Assembly: GCA_019801415.1 (NCBI GenBank)
Contig: JAHVJD010000010.1
Location: 1 to 64,000, forward strand
Origin: Nocardioides marinus
GTDB taxonomy: Bacteria; Pseudomonadota; Alphaproteobacteria; Rhodobacterales; Rhodobacteraceae
DNA length: 64,000 bases
Direction of reading: 5' to 3'
Numbering within the stretch: the first letter of the stretch is position 1; the number at the start of each line of letters is the position of its first letter. Positions 32,915 through 41,715 of this stretch are shown one piece after another. The translations under genes were made by a program, and so were the position numbers. The notes beneath the pieces were generated by a model, which was given only the letters and a program-made list of their open reading frames with translations, was not told where the DNA came from and searched no databases.

Positions 32915-34444
32915 TTGACCGCCCCCGCCATCGAACTCAAAGGCATTTCCAAAGCCTTTGGCCCGGTCCAGGCAAACAAGGACATTTCCATCCGCGTCGC
33001 CCCCGGCACCATTCACGGCATCATCGGTGAAAACGGCGCCGGTAAATCGACACTGATGTCGATCCTCTATGGGTTTTACAAGGCTGACAAGGGCGAGGTC
33101 TGGATCAACGGCACGCGCACCGAGATCCCCGACAGCCAGGCCGCCATCGCTGCCGGCATCGGCATGGTGTTCCAGCATTTCAAACTGGTGGAGAATTTCA
33201 CCGTGCTGGAAAACATCGTGCTGGGCGCCGAGGACAGCGGCCTGCTGATGCCCTCGCTGCGCCGCGCCCGCAAGGAGCTGAAGGCGCTTGAGGAAGAATA
33301 CGAGCTGTTCGTCGACCCCGATGCCCGCATCGACGAAATCGGCGTCGGCGCGCAGCAGCGGGTCGAAATCCTCAAGGCGCTGTACCGCAAGGCGGAAATC
33401 CTGATCCTGGACGAACCCACCGGGGTGCTCACCCCGTCCGAGGCCGACCAGCTGTTCCGCATCCTCGACCGGCTGCGCGCCGAAGGAAAGACCATCATCC
33501 TGATCACGCACAAACTGCGCGAGATCATGGAGTACACCGACACGGTGTCGGTGATGCGCCGCGGTCAGATGACCGCCACCGTCAAGACGGCTGAGACCAG
33601 CCCCGAGCACCTGGCCGAACTGATGGTCGGCCGCAAGGTGCTGCTGCGCGTCGACAAGGTGCCCGCAACACCAGGGGCCCCGGTGCTGGAGGTCGAGGGC
33701 CTGCGGGTGGTCGACAGCGCCGGCGTCGAGCGCCTGAAGGGCATTGATCTGACCGTGCGCGCGGGCGAGATCGTCGGCATCGCCGGGGTTGCGGGCAATG
33801 GCCAGTCCGAGCTTCTGGAGGTGCTGGGCGGCATGCGCGAAGGCACCGGCACCCTCAAGCTGCACGGCCAGCCGCTGCCACTGTCAGGTCATGGTGCCGA
33901 CGGCAGGGCGCGCCGCGCCGCCCATGTCGGCCACGTGCCGGAAGACCGCCAGCGCGAAGGGCTGATCATGGATTTCCACGCCTGGGAAAATGTCGCCTTC
34001 GGCTATCATCGCGATCCGGCCTACCAGAACGGCCTGATGATGAACAATGCCGCCCTGCGCGCCGATACCGAGGCCAAGATGGAGAAGTTCGACGTGCGCC
34101 CGCCGGATCCCTGGCTGGCCGCCAAGAACTTCTCTGGCGGCAACCAGCAGAAGATCGTGGTCGCCCGCGAGATCGAGCGCAACCCCGACCTGCTGCTGGT
34201 GGGCCAGCCGACCCGCGGCGTCGACATCGGCGCCATCGAATTCATTCACAAGCAGATCGTGGCCCTGCGCGATCAGGGCAAGGCCATCCTGCTCGTCTCG
34301 GTCGAGCTGGAGGAAATCCTGTCCCTGTCGGACCGTGTGGCGGTGATGTTTGACGGCATGATAATGGGCGAACGCCCGGCTGATCAGACCAACGAGAAAG
34401 AGCTCGGCCTGATGATGGCCGGTGTCGCGGGGGAGGCCGCGTAA
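32915..34444 (+). CDS. ABC transporter ATP-binding protein (two ATPase domains, nucleoside/sugar type)
   Basis: 509 aa with two ABC domains. Domain 1 has Walker A GENGAGKSTLMS (about 37-48), a modified signature IGVGAQQRVEILKAL and Walker B ILILDEPTGVLTP. Domain 2 has GVAGNGQSELLEVLGG as a degenerate Walker A and the signature FSGGNQQKIVVAREI with LLLVGQPTRGVDIGA. The pattern is that of RbsA/NupO-like ATPases that serve BMP-type importers. The TTG start at 32915 follows GGGAGAG; no better ATG fits the conserved N terminus (AIELKGISKAFGPVQAN). It overlaps the first permease by 1 bp. Confidence 0.92.
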   Translation: MTAPAIELKGISKAFGPVQANKDISIRVAPGTIHGIIGENGAGKSTLMSILYGFYKADKGEVWINGTRTEIPDSQAAIAAGIGMVFQHFKLVENFTVLENIVLGAEDSGLLMPSLRRARKELKALEEEYELFVDPDARIDEIGVGAQQRVEILKALYRKAEILILDEPTGVLTPSEADQLFRILDRLRAEGKTIILITHKLREIMEYTDTVSVMRRGQMTATVKTAETSPEHLAELMVGRKVLLRVDKVPATPGAPVLEVEGLRVVDSAGVERLKGIDLTVRAGEIVGIAGVAGNGQSELLEVLGGMREGTGTLKLHGQPLPLSGHGADGRARRAAHVGHVPEDRQREGLIMDFHAWENVAFGYHRDPAYQNGLMMNNAALRADTEAKMEKFDVRPPDPWLAAKNFSGGNQQKIVVAREIERNPDLLLVGQPTRGVDIGAIEFIHKQIVALRDQGKAILLVSVELEEILSLSDRVAVMFDGMIMGERPADQTNEKELGLMMAGVAGEAA

Positions 34445-35538
34445 TGGAAAAGATGCCAAAATGGGCCGACGTGGTCCTGATCCCGCTGATCAGCCTGCTG
34501 CTGGCCGCCGCGCTCTCGGCGCTGGTGATCCTTGCCATCGGCGAAGACCCGGTGGCCGCGGTCAAGCTGATGGTCGACGGAGCGCTGGGGTCCACCTATG
34601 GCTGGGGCTACACGCTCTATTACGCCACCAACTTCATGTTCACGGGCCTCGCGGTGGCGGTGGCCGCCCATGCAGGGCTGTTCAACATCGGCGGTGAAGG
34701 CCAGGCAATGCTGGGGGGCCTCGGCGTTGCCCTGGTGTGCCTGTTCATCCCCTGGCCGCATTGGTCGCTGGCGCTGATCTTTGCCGCCCTTGGCGCCGGC
34801 CTGTTTGGCGCCGCCTGGGCCGCGATCCCCGCCTATCTGCAGGCCAAGCGCGGCAGCCATATCGTGATCACCACCATCATGTTCAACTTTATCGCCGCGG
34901 CGGTGCTGAACTACATGCTGGTCAATGTGCTGCGCCCCAAGGGCTCGCAGGATCCGGCCTCGGCCCGCTTCCCGGAAACGGTCCACCTGCCCTCGCTGCA
35001 TGAAATGCTGGCGCCGCTGGGGATCGAGTTCTCCAAATCCGGCCCCGCCAATGTCAGCCTTCTGGTGGCGCTGGCCGCCTGCGTGGTGATCTGGCTGCTG
35101 ATCTGGCGCACCCCGCTGGGCTACGAGATTCGCTCCCTAGGCAAATCCGAACCGGCAGCGCGCTATGCGGGCATTTCCTCGGTGCGGATCGTGATGATCG
35201 CCATGCTGATCTCCGGCGCGCTGGCCGGGATGATGGCGATCAACAACGTCATGGGCGAGGCCGAGCGCCTCGTGCTGAACTCCACCGAGGGCGCCGGCTT
35301 CATCGGCATCGCGGTGGCGCTGATGGGGCGCAACCACCCCTTCGGCGTGTTCCTGGCCGCAATCCTGTTCGGCTTCCTGTACCAGGGCGGCGCAGAACTG
35401 GCGCTCTGGACCTCGATCCCGCGCGAGCTGATCGTGGTGATCCAGGCCTTGGTGATCCTGTTCACCGGCGCGCTGGACGACATGGTGCGGATGCCGCTCG
35501 AGAAGATCTTCATCGCGGTACGGAAGGGGCAGAACTGA
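34444..35538 (+). CDS. ABC transporter permease (BMP-type system)
   Basis: 364 aa, about 8-10 membrane helices, of the BPD_transp_2 family. Motifs include GLAVAVAAHAGLFNIGGEGQAMLGG (about 60-84), AYLQAKRGSHIVITTIMFNFIAAA and the cytoplasmic loop YEIRSLGKSEPAARYAGIS near 225. With the second permease it forms the channel of a probable nucleoside importer. Start and stop codons overlap both neighbours (ATGGA after GTAATG; TGATG at 35535), showing coupling. Confidence 0.93.
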   Translation: MEKMPKWADVVLIPLISLLLAAALSALVILAIGEDPVAAVKLMVDGALGSTYGWGYTLYYATNFMFTGLAVAVAAHAGLFNIGGEGQAMLGGLGVALVCLFIPWPHWSLALIFAALGAGLFGAAWAAIPAYLQAKRGSHIVITTIMFNFIAAAVLNYMLVNVLRPKGSQDPASARFPETVHLPSLHEMLAPLGIEFSKSGPANVSLLVALAACVVIWLLIWRTPLGYEIRSLGKSEPAARYAGISSVRIVMIAMLISGALAGMMAINNVMGEAERLVLNSTEGAGFIGIAVALMGRNHPFGVFLAAILFGFLYQGGAELALWTSIPRELIVVIQALVILFTGALDDMVRMPLEKIFIAVRKGQN

Positions 35539-36545
35539 TGGAATTCCTGACGATCATCCAGATTCTGGACTCCACCATCCGCCTGGCAACACCGCTGCTG
35601 CTGGCCTGCCTCGCGGGTCTGTTTTCCGAACGCGCGGGCATCTTTGACATCGGGCTTGAGGGCAAGATGCTGATGGCGGCCTTCTTCTCGGCAGCGGTGG
35701 CCGCCGTCACCGGCAATGTCTGGCTGGGACTGCTGGCAGGTATTGCCGCCTCTCTGGTGCTGTCGGTACTGCACGGGGTCGCGTCGATCACCTTCCGGGG
35801 CAACCAGCTGATCTCCGGCGTTGCGATCAACTTCCTCGCCTCTGGCCTGACGGTTCTGATCGCGCAGGACTGGTTCAAGCAGGGCGGACGCACGCCTTCG
35901 CTGTTCAGCGGCGGCCGGTTCGAGGGCTGGGAATGGCCTTTTGCCATCGGCCCTGCGGATGCCGCGGCGACAGGCCAGCCGGTGTCGCGCCTGATGGCCG
36001 AAGCCAACCCCGTGCATCAGGTCTATTCCGAGCTGCTGTCGGGCCACTCGATCCTGGTCTACTTCGCCTTCCTCGCTGTGCCCGCAACCTGGTGGATCCT
36101 GTTCCGCACCCGTTTTGGTCTGCGGCTCCGGGCGGTGGGCGAAAACCCTGCCGCAGTTGATACCGCCGGCGTCTCGGTCGTGGGGCTGCGCTACGCAGCC
36201 GTTCTGATCTGCGGCTTGCTGTGTGGCATTGCCGGTGCTTACCTCGCCACCGCGCTTCAGGCCGGCTTCGTCAAGGAGATGACCGCAGGGCGCGGCTTCA
36301 TCGCGCTTGCGGCGCTGATCTTTGCAAAGTGGCGCCCTTGGCACGCCATGGGGGCCTGCCTGCTGTTCGGCCTGTTGCAAGCCATTGCGCTGCGCTTTCA
36401 GAACATCGAACTGGGCGGCCTTACCATCCCGGTGCAGGCAATGGACGCGCTTCCCTATGTGCTCACGGTCGTGATTCTAGCCGGCTTCGTGGGCAAGGCG
36501 ATCCCGCCCCGTGCCGGCGGCCAACCCTATGTAAAGGAGCGCTAA
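35538..36545 (+). CDS. ABC transporter permease (BMP-type system), second subunit
   Basis: 335 aa BPD_transp_2 permease with about 8-9 helices. LLLACLAGLFSERAGIFDIGLEGKMLMAAFFSAA (about 18-51) and the coupling loop LRLRAVGENPAAVDTAGVSV near 195-214 mirror the partner permease. A periplasmic insert around 115-150 (KQGGRTPSLFSGGRFEGWEW) is present. It is the last gene of the importer and is followed by a perfect terminator. Confidence 0.93.
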   Translation: MEFLTIIQILDSTIRLATPLLLACLAGLFSERAGIFDIGLEGKMLMAAFFSAAVAAVTGNVWLGLLAGIAASLVLSVLHGVASITFRGNQLISGVAINFLASGLTVLIAQDWFKQGGRTPSLFSGGRFEGWEWPFAIGPADAAATGQPVSRLMAEANPVHQVYSELLSGHSILVYFAFLAVPATWWILFRTRFGLRLRAVGENPAAVDTAGVSVVGLRYAAVLICGLLCGIAGAYLATALQAGFVKEMTAGRGFIALAALIFAKWRPWHAMGACLLFGLLQAIALRFQNIELGGLTIPVQAMDALPYVLTVVILAGFVGKAIPPRAGGQPYVKER

Positions 36546-36580
36546 GGGGCATAACGCCCTGCCGCTACGCTCTGTCACTC

Positions 36581-36618
36581 AAACGCCCGGTCCCGCACCG
36601 GGCGTTTTCTGTTTTCCC
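36581..36618 (+). terminator. rho-independent terminator of the BMP importer operon
   Basis: AACGCCCGGT (36582-36591) pairs with ACCGGGCGTT (36597-36606) over a CCCGC loop and is followed by TTCTGTTTT. Ten perfect pairs. Confidence 0.9.
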
Positions 36619-36737
36619 GTCTGCGCCCGAAATTGCCGAGGCTCGATAGGTCCAGTTTCTCGCGTCAAATCAGTCCTGCACGCTGCATAGCAGCATCGGT
36701 CATTGATTTTTGAACGAACTCAGGTCTAACAAAGAAC

Positions 36738-37661
36738 ATGCAGATCTACCTTCCCATAGCCGAGGTCTCGGTGAACGCGTTCCTGTTGCTGGGCCTTGGC
36801 GGCCTGGTCGGGATTCTGTCGGGCATGTTTGGGGTTGGCGGCGGCTTCTTGATGACGCCGCTCTTGTTTTTCATCGGCATTCCCCCCGCGGTGGCGGTGG
36901 CGACCGAGGCCAACCAGATTGTCGCCTCTTCCTTTTCCGGTGTGCTGGCCCATTTCCGAAGGCGCACCGTCGATATCAAGATGGGGCTGGTGCTGCAGGC
37001 AGGCGGCCTCATCGGCGCCGCGCTCGGGGTGGTGGTTTTCAACTACCTCAAGGCACTGGGGCAGGTCGATCTGCTGGTGAAGCTGTGCTATGTCGTGTTC
37101 CTCGGCGTCGTCGGCGGGCTGATGTTCATCGAGAGCCTCAACGCCATCCGCAAAACCCGCAAGGCAGGCGGCACCACGCCCCCCACCCGGCGCCAGCGCG
37201 GCTGGGTGCATGCGCTGCCCTTCAAGATGCGCTTTCGCACCTCCGGGCTCTATATCTCAGTGATCCCGCCGGTGCTGGTCGGGGTCTGCGTCGGCATCCT
37301 GGCGGCGATCATGGGGGTCGGCGGAGGCTTCATCATGGTGCCTGCGATGATCTACATTCTCGGCATGCCCACCAAGGTGGTGGTCGGCACCTCGCTGTTC
37401 CAGATCATTCTGGTCACCGGCTTCACCACCATGCTGCACGCCACCACCAACTATACAGTCGACATCGTCCTGGCCGTTCTGCTGCTGGTCGGCGGCGTCA
37501 TCGGCGCGCAGATCGGCACCCGCATCGGCGTCTACCTCAAGGCAGAGCAGCTGCGCATCCTGCTGGCGCTGATGGTCATTGCCGTCTGCGTCAAGCTGGG
37601 CCTCGATTTGCTGCTGCAACCGGCTGAGCTGTTCTCGCTGGGCGCGATGGGGGGGCACTGA
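36738..37661 (+). CDS. TSUP family permease (TauE/SafE type)
   Basis: 307 aa with about eight helices arranged as two repeats, each with a Gly-rich motif: GILSGMFGVGGGFLMTPLLFF (about 28-48) and ILAAIMGVGGGFIMVPAMIYI (about 190-210). TSUP proteins move sulfite, sulfoacetate or other sulfur-containing anions, usually outward. A hydrophilic loop at about 135-165 separates the halves. It is 2 bp from the gene for a TIGR02186 protein, a pairing common in Rhodobacterales, so the two likely act together. Substrate not known. Confidence 0.9.
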   Translation: MQIYLPIAEVSVNAFLLLGLGGLVGILSGMFGVGGGFLMTPLLFFIGIPPAVAVATEANQIVASSFSGVLAHFRRRTVDIKMGLVLQAGGLIGAALGVVVFNYLKALGQVDLLVKLCYVVFLGVVGGLMFIESLNAIRKTRKAGGTTPPTRRQRGWVHALPFKMRFRTSGLYISVIPPVLVGVCVGILAAIMGVGGGFIMVPAMIYILGMPTKVVVGTSLFQIILVTGFTTMLHATTNYTVDIVLAVLLLVGGVIGAQIGTRIGVYLKAEQLRILLALMVIAVCVKLGLDLLLQPAELFSLGAMGGH

Positions 37662-37663
37662 CA

Positions 37664-38446
37664 ATGCGCAAGCTGCTGCTGCCCGCCCTTGCCGCTGCCG
37701 CGCTGCTGCTGCCGCAGACCGCCGCCAAGGCCGCCAAGGAAGAGGTCGTGCTGGGCCTTAGCCAAGACCGCGTCGCGATCACCGCCACGTTCGATGGCTC
37801 CGAAATCCTCGTGTTCGGCGCAGTGAAACGCGAAACACCGATCCCGGTGGATGACCCGCTGGAGGTTGTCGTGACAGTCTCCGGCCCGGCCCCCGCGGTG
37901 ATGGTGCGTCGCAAGGAAAAGAAGCTTGGCATCTGGGTCAACGCCGACAGCGTATTGGTTGATTCCGCGCCGGCCTTTTATGCGGTGGCCACCAGCGCGC
38001 CGTTTGACCAAGTGCTGACCGACACCGAGGACCTGCGCCATCGCATCTCGATCGAGCGGGCCATCCGCTCGGTCGGCGCTGCGATGCACATTCGCGGCGC
38101 TCAGGATTTCGCCGATGCGGTGGTGCGTATCCGCGAGAAGAACGGTCTCTATTCTCTGCGGGAAAACACCGTGGCGGTTGATGAGCAGACCCTGTTCCGC
38201 ACCGCCATCCGGATGCCCGCGAACCTGACCGAAGGCACCTACGCGACCCGCATCTTCCTGACCCGTGGCGGCGAGGTGGTCTCCAGCTACGAAACCGCCA
38301 TCGACGTGCGCAAGGTCGGGCTGGAAAAGTTCCTCTACGCCCTGTCGCGCGAACAGCCCTTTATCTATGGGCTGATGTCGCTGGCAATTGCCATCGCCGC
38401 CGGCTGGGGCGCCTCCGCCGCCTTCAGCCTGATCAGGAACCGCTGA
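37664..38446 (+). CDS. TIGR02186 family membrane-anchored protein
   Basis: 260 aa with a signal peptide (MRKLLLPALAAAALLLPQTAA), a beta-rich periplasmic domain (EEVVLGLSQDRVAITATFDGSEILVFGAV at about 25-53; RREKKLG-like segment VRRKKEK near 85) and one C-terminal helix (FIYGLMSLAIAIAAGWGASAAF) leaving a few cytoplasmic residues. It matches the conserved family found beside TSUP permeases. Role unknown; it may be a periplasmic accessory of the neighbouring exporter. Two hairpins follow within 35 bp of its stop. Confidence 0.88.
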   Translation: MRKLLLPALAAAALLLPQTAAKAAKEEVVLGLSQDRVAITATFDGSEILVFGAVKRETPIPVDDPLEVVVTVSGPAPAVMVRRKEKKLGIWVNADSVLVDSAPAFYAVATSAPFDQVLTDTEDLRHRISIERAIRSVGAAMHIRGAQDFADAVVRIREKNGLYSLRENTVAVDEQTLFRTAIRMPANLTEGTYATRIFLTRGGEVVSSYETAIDVRKVGLEKFLYALSREQPFIYGLMSLAIAIAAGWGASAAFSLIRNR

Positions 38447-38447
38447 C

Positions 38448-38545
38448 AGGGGCTCTGCCCCTCTTGGCCTTGCGGCCAATTCACCCCGGAGTATTTGCGA
38501 AAAGATGAAGCCCGGTGTTTCGCCTTTCCCGAAATACTCCGGCCG
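38448..38545. repeat. converging CCGGAGTATTT repeats with GGGGC and TTGGCC hairpins
   Basis: After the TIGR02186 gene come AGGGGC-TCT-GCCCCT (38448-38462), TTGGCC-TTGC-GGCCAA (38464-38479) and CCGGAGTATTT (38486-38496). AAATACTCCGG (38532-38542) is the inverted counterpart facing the SDR gene. Each CCGGAGTATTT is sense-oriented to the gene whose end it follows. The hairpins may terminate transcription from both sides. Confidence 0.5.
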
Positions 38546-38563
38546 GAGGCCCGCAGCGCATCA

Positions 38564-38626
38564 GCGCAGCGCCACGCCCAACGGGAGCGGCGCATCCCAG
38601 ATGCGCCAGCGACGGGCGGGAGCGCC
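38564..38626 (-). repeat. 3'-end hairpin repeat, copy B (after the SDR gene)
   Basis: On the minus strand: arm GGCGCTCCCGCCCGT (38626-38612), perfect hairpin GGCGCATC-TGG-GATGCGCC (38607-38589), arm GTTGGGCGTGGCGCTGCGC (38582-38564). It begins at the SDR stop codon and is the clearest copy of the family. Confidence 0.65.
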
Positions 38627-39363
38627 TAGCCGCGGCCGATATAGGGCATTTTGGTGGCCATCACCGTCATGAACTGCACGTTGGCCTCCAGCGGCAGATT
38701 GGCCATGTGCAGCACCGAACGCGCCGCATCTTCGACTGCAAAGCTCTGCATCGGCGCCGCCTCGGGATCGGCGGCGGCCTGACGCTGGCTCAACTCCTCC
38801 ACCATTGGCGTGCGGGCATTGCCGATGTCGATCTGGCCACAGGCGATGTCAAAGGGGCGACCGTCCAGCGACAGGCTTTTGGTGAGGCCCGTGATCGCCG
38901 CCTTGGTCGCGGCATAAGGCGCGCTCTGCGGTCTGGGGACATGCGCGGCGATGGAGCCGTTGTTGATGATCCGCCCACCCTGCGGCGCCTGCTGCCGCAT
39001 CTGCCAGAACGCTGCGCGGGCGGCAAGGAACATGCCGTTGAGATTGACGTTCACCGAGGCGAACCAGTCGTCCAGCGGGATTTCGTCAATGGTGCCGGGC
39101 GGCGTGAAAATGCCTGCGTTGTTGAACAGCACATCCAGCCGCCCCGCGGTCATGGCAAAGCTGTTCACTGCGTGATCCACCGCTGCCGGGTCGGTCACAT
39201 CGGCCGCCAGCACATGCGCGTTTGCATGGCCCTGCGCCACCTCCTGCAGCTTGTCGGCTCGACGCGCCAGCAGACCAACCTGCCAGCCTTCGGCCAGGAA
39301 CAGCTCAGCCACCGCGCGGCCGATACCGGAGCTCGCGCCGGTAATCAGGATTGATTGCGTCAT
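38626..39363 (-). CDS. SDR family NAD(P)-dependent oxidoreductase
   Basis: 245 aa classical short-chain dehydrogenase. Cofactor motif TGASSGIGRAVAE (about 8-20), NNAG in LFNNAGIFTPPG near 88, catalytic Ser in RIINNGSIAAHVPRP (about 138) and YxxxK in SAPYAATKAAITG (about 152-156). The C-terminal half contains VEDAARSVLHMANLPLEANVQFMTVMAT, as in many 3-oxoacyl reductase-like SDRs. Its ATG overlaps the stop of the upstream helicase gene. Substrate cannot be assigned. Confidence 0.9.
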   Translation of the reverse strand: MTQSILITGASSGIGRAVAELFLAEGWQVGLLARRADKLQEVAQGHANAHVLAADVTDPAAVDHAVNSFAMTAGRLDVLFNNAGIFTPPGTIDEIPLDDWFASVNVNLNGMFLAARAAFWQMRQQAPQGGRIINNGSIAAHVPRPQSAPYAATKAAITGLTKSLSLDGRPFDIACGQIDIGNARTPMVEELSQRQAAADPEAAPMQSFAVEDAARSVLHMANLPLEANVQFMTVMATKMPYIGRG

Positions 39364-40898
39364 GCCGGGGTGTCCTCCTGTACTTCCAAAGTCAGTGCCG
39401 CCGCCGGGACCGCTTTCAGGTCATCCACACGCAAGGGGCCGCTGGGTTTGGCCAGACGATTACGCACCACCCAGATCAGCCGCTCCTGCGCGCGGGTGAT
39501 GGCGACATAGGCCAGACGTTTCCACAAGGGCTGCCCTGCTTCGACCCGGCCCATTCGGGCGGCGGCGTAGATATCGGGTGCGAAGACCTGCGTGGTGTCC
39601 CACTGCGAGCCCTGCGCCTTGTGGATGGTAACCGCCGCGCCGTGCAGAAAAGTGGCCCCCATGCGCGCGGCATAGGGGATGAAGGGCTCTTCCTCATCCG
39701 GTTTCTCGATCTTGACGATCGACGCCGCCGACACCTGCGGATCCTCTGCCCCCATCACGTGCAGCCGCGAAAAACCGGGTTTGCGCCCTGCCCCGAGAAA
39801 AATCACCTGCGCGCCCTTGATCAGGCCGCGCGCCTCAAGATCGAGGCGTTTCTTGCGATGCTTGATCGGCAACTCGATGCCATCGCAGATCAGCGGCTCG
39901 CCCTCGATCAGCGCATCTTCCGGCGCGCCATGCACGGCGCGGAAGGCATTGATCAGCCGGATGCGGGTGTTGTTGCGCCACACCAGAACCGGTGAGCGCG
40001 CCATCAGGTCGACCTCGACCCGCTGGCCCCAGACCACCCGCTCATCGCGGCGGGCGGTGTCCTCGATCATCCGCTCGAAATCCTCGAACCCCAGCTGCGG
40101 ATCGGCCAGCGCATGCGCCAGATCCAGGATCGGGTTGCCCGCCTCCTGCCGGTGGATGCGGTTCAGGATCAGGCGGCGCGGCTCCGGCAGCGCGTCGAAC
40201 ACCATCGAGCCGGACTGGTTGACCGGCGCCAGCTGCGCCGGGTCTCCGAACAGGATGAGGTTGGGGAAGATCTCCTTCAGATCCTCGAACTGGCGATCGT
40301 CCAGCATCGAAGCCTCATCGACAAAACCGATATCCAGCGGCTCTTCGCGCCGCTTCCAGCCGGTGATGAAGTCCGAGCCACGCAAACCCGCGGCAGCCAG
40401 CGCACCGGGGATCGACTTGTTCTTCTCGTAAAACGCCGCCGCGCGCGCCAAGGCTTCTTCGGTCAGCCCCTCGATCTCGGGCTGATCGCCCTGCCCGGCC
40501 AGCCATTCGGCGATCTTCTCGAACTCCGGGTCATAAACCGGGGTATAGAGGATGCGGTGGATGGTGGTGGCCGGCACCCCGCGCAGTCGCAGAACGCTGG
40601 CCGCCTTGTTGGTGGGTGCCAGAATCGCCAACGTGCGACGGTCGTCACTTTTCTTGCGGCTCTCGTAATCGCCCGAGACAACCTCGACCCCGGCCTGTTC
40701 CAGCGCCTTGTACAGTTCCGCCAACAGCAGCGTCTTGCCCGAGCCCGCCTTGCCAATCACCGCCATCACCCCGGCATCGCCGCGCGGCGGGTGCAAAAGC
40801 CCGTCATCAAGGTCAATCCCCGCCTGGCGCAGGAGCTCGGTCACGCTGTCATAAGCGGTGGCCTGGTCATCGGAAAACTGTACGGGCAAGGTGGTCAT
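39360..40898 (-). CDS. RecD-like ATP-dependent DNA helicase
   Basis: 512 aa SF1 helicase. Walker A GKAGSGKTLLLAE (about 50-62), motif Ia ILAPTNKAASVLRLRGV, Walker B region IGFVDEASMLDDRQF (DEAS, about 188), motif III FGDPAQLAPVNQSGSM and motifs V/VI near the C terminus (VTIHKAQGSQWD and YVAITRAQERLIW). It resembles exodeoxyribonuclease V alpha-type and Pif1-like 5'-3' helicases but lacks the RecD N-terminal domain and the partner recBC genes. Likely a DNA repair helicase acting alone. It is upstream of and coupled to the SDR gene. Confidence 0.88.
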   Translation of the reverse strand: MTTLPVQFSDDQATAYDSVTELLRQAGIDLDDGLLHPPRGDAGVMAVIGKAGSGKTLLLAELYKALEQAGVEVVSGDYESRKKSDDRRTLAILAPTNKAASVLRLRGVPATTIHRILYTPVYDPEFEKIAEWLAGQGDQPEIEGLTEEALARAAAFYEKNKSIPGALAAAGLRGSDFITGWKRREEPLDIGFVDEASMLDDRQFEDLKEIFPNLILFGDPAQLAPVNQSGSMVFDALPEPRRLILNRIHRQEAGNPILDLAHALADPQLGFEDFERMIEDTARRDERVVWGQRVEVDLMARSPVLVWRNNTRIRLINAFRAVHGAPEDALIEGEPLICDGIELPIKHRKKRLDLEARGLIKGAQVIFLGAGRKPGFSRLHVMGAEDPQVSAASIVKIEKPDEEEPFIPYAARMGATFLHGAAVTIHKAQGSQWDTTQVFAPDIYAAARMGRVEAGQPLWKRLAYVAITRAQERLIWVVRNRLAKPSGPLRVDDLKAVPAAALTLEVQEDTPA

Positions 40899-40915
40899 GG
40901 CGCGACACTACAGCC

Positions 40916-40950
40916 GCGGAGCCGGGTCCGCCAGAGGCTCCCGGCTCCGC
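40916..40950 (-). terminator. hairpin after luxI
   Basis: GCGGAGCCGGG (40916-40926) and CCCGGCTCCGC (40940-40950) form a perfect 11-bp stem with a 13-nt loop in the 84 bp between luxI and the helicase gene. There is no T tract, so a terminator or mRNA end-stabilising role is possible. Confidence 0.5.
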
Positions 40951-40982
40951 CGTGTGCTTTGCGGACTGCGCCCGGTGCCGGG

Positions 40983-41624
40983 TCAGGCCGTGAGCGGCAG
41001 CGCCGGTGACGCGGCGACGCCGCCGAACGCTCGGTCGAACCACAGTTGCGACAGCTCGGGCGCGATCCCGGCCTTTGCCGCCACCCTCAGGTAGACCTCC
41101 GGGCGGTACTCCCACAGCCCCAGACAGATCCGTTCACGGCCTTCGCCGCTGCTGCCGATCACCTCGGGACAGAAGCCAAGGCCGCGATAGACCCGCACCA
41201 TGCGTCGGTCAAAGACACCGGCGAAGTGGCGCAGATGGAAGTTGCGCATGATTTCCACGCCGCCCAGGGTCAGCGCCCCGGCAACAGATCCCCCCGCCTT
41301 GCGCGACAGGCAGAACCGGGTGCATTCCCAGATCAGCGGACTGCACACCGGCACCCCACCCGCCAGTTCCAGAAACACGTCGTTGACCATCACCGGCCCT
41401 GTGGTGGGCAAAAACCGCATCGAGCCGCCGTGACGGCCATCGGGCATCTCCCAGATCACATAGAGCGGATCCAGCGCATCATACTCATCGCGCTCCTCTC
41501 CCTGCGCGTCGACCTGCACCTCCCATCCCAGCCGGGTTCGGAACTGATCCGCCCGGTCGCGGAACATGGACCGGGCCAGCAAGGCGTGGTTGTTCAGGTC
41601 ATGGCCATAGATGTAACGAAGCAT
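40983..41624 (-). CDS. luxI: acyl-homoserine lactone synthase (LuxI family)
   Basis: 213 aa. The canonical LuxI residues fall at their standard positions: Arg24, Phe28 and Trp34 in FRDRADQFRTRLGW, Asp46 and Asp49 in RDEYD, Arg70 in GGSMRF, Phe84, and Glu100 and Arg103 in IWECTRF. It makes an acyl-homoserine lactone signal from S-adenosylmethionine and an acyl-ACP or acyl-CoA. It lies 91 bp downstream of a luxR gene on the same strand. Its ribosome binding site AAGGGGA is embedded in a hairpin, so translation may be controlled. The acyl chain cannot be predicted from sequence. Confidence 0.95.
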   Translation of the reverse strand: MLRYIYGHDLNNHALLARSMFRDRADQFRTRLGWEVQVDAQGEERDEYDALDPLYVIWEMPDGRHGGSMRFLPTTGPVMVNDVFLELAGGVPVCSPLIWECTRFCLSRKAGGSVAGALTLGGVEIMRNFHLRHFAGVFDRRMVRVYRGLGFCPEVIGSSGEGRERICLGLWEYRPEVYLRVAAKAGIAPELSQLWFDRAFGGVAASPALPLTA

Positions 41625-41630
41625 GATATA

Positions 41631-41656
41631 GTCCCCTTCTGGTGAACAGTGGGGAC
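41631..41656 (-). promoter_or_regulatory. hairpin covering the luxI ribosome binding site
   Basis: In the transcript, GTCCCC (41656-41651) pairs perfectly with GGGGAC (41636-41631). The 3' arm is part of the Shine-Dalgarno AAGGGGA, which ends 6-7 nt before the ATG at 41624. The loop is 14 nt and contains CTG/CAG that could add pairs. Confidence 0.55.
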
Positions 41657-41715
41657 AGCTTACGCGATTTCTTGCAATTTAAGGGCGTGTCGGATGTGGC
41701 GCACACACCCAAAGG

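Noticed and set aside
41631-41656. A lux box upstream of luxI
   Set aside because: The dyad has the wrong spacing between CTG and CAG and sits over the ribosome binding site, so an RNA hairpin is the better reading. No ACCTGNCC-type 20-bp box was seen near luxI or luxR.
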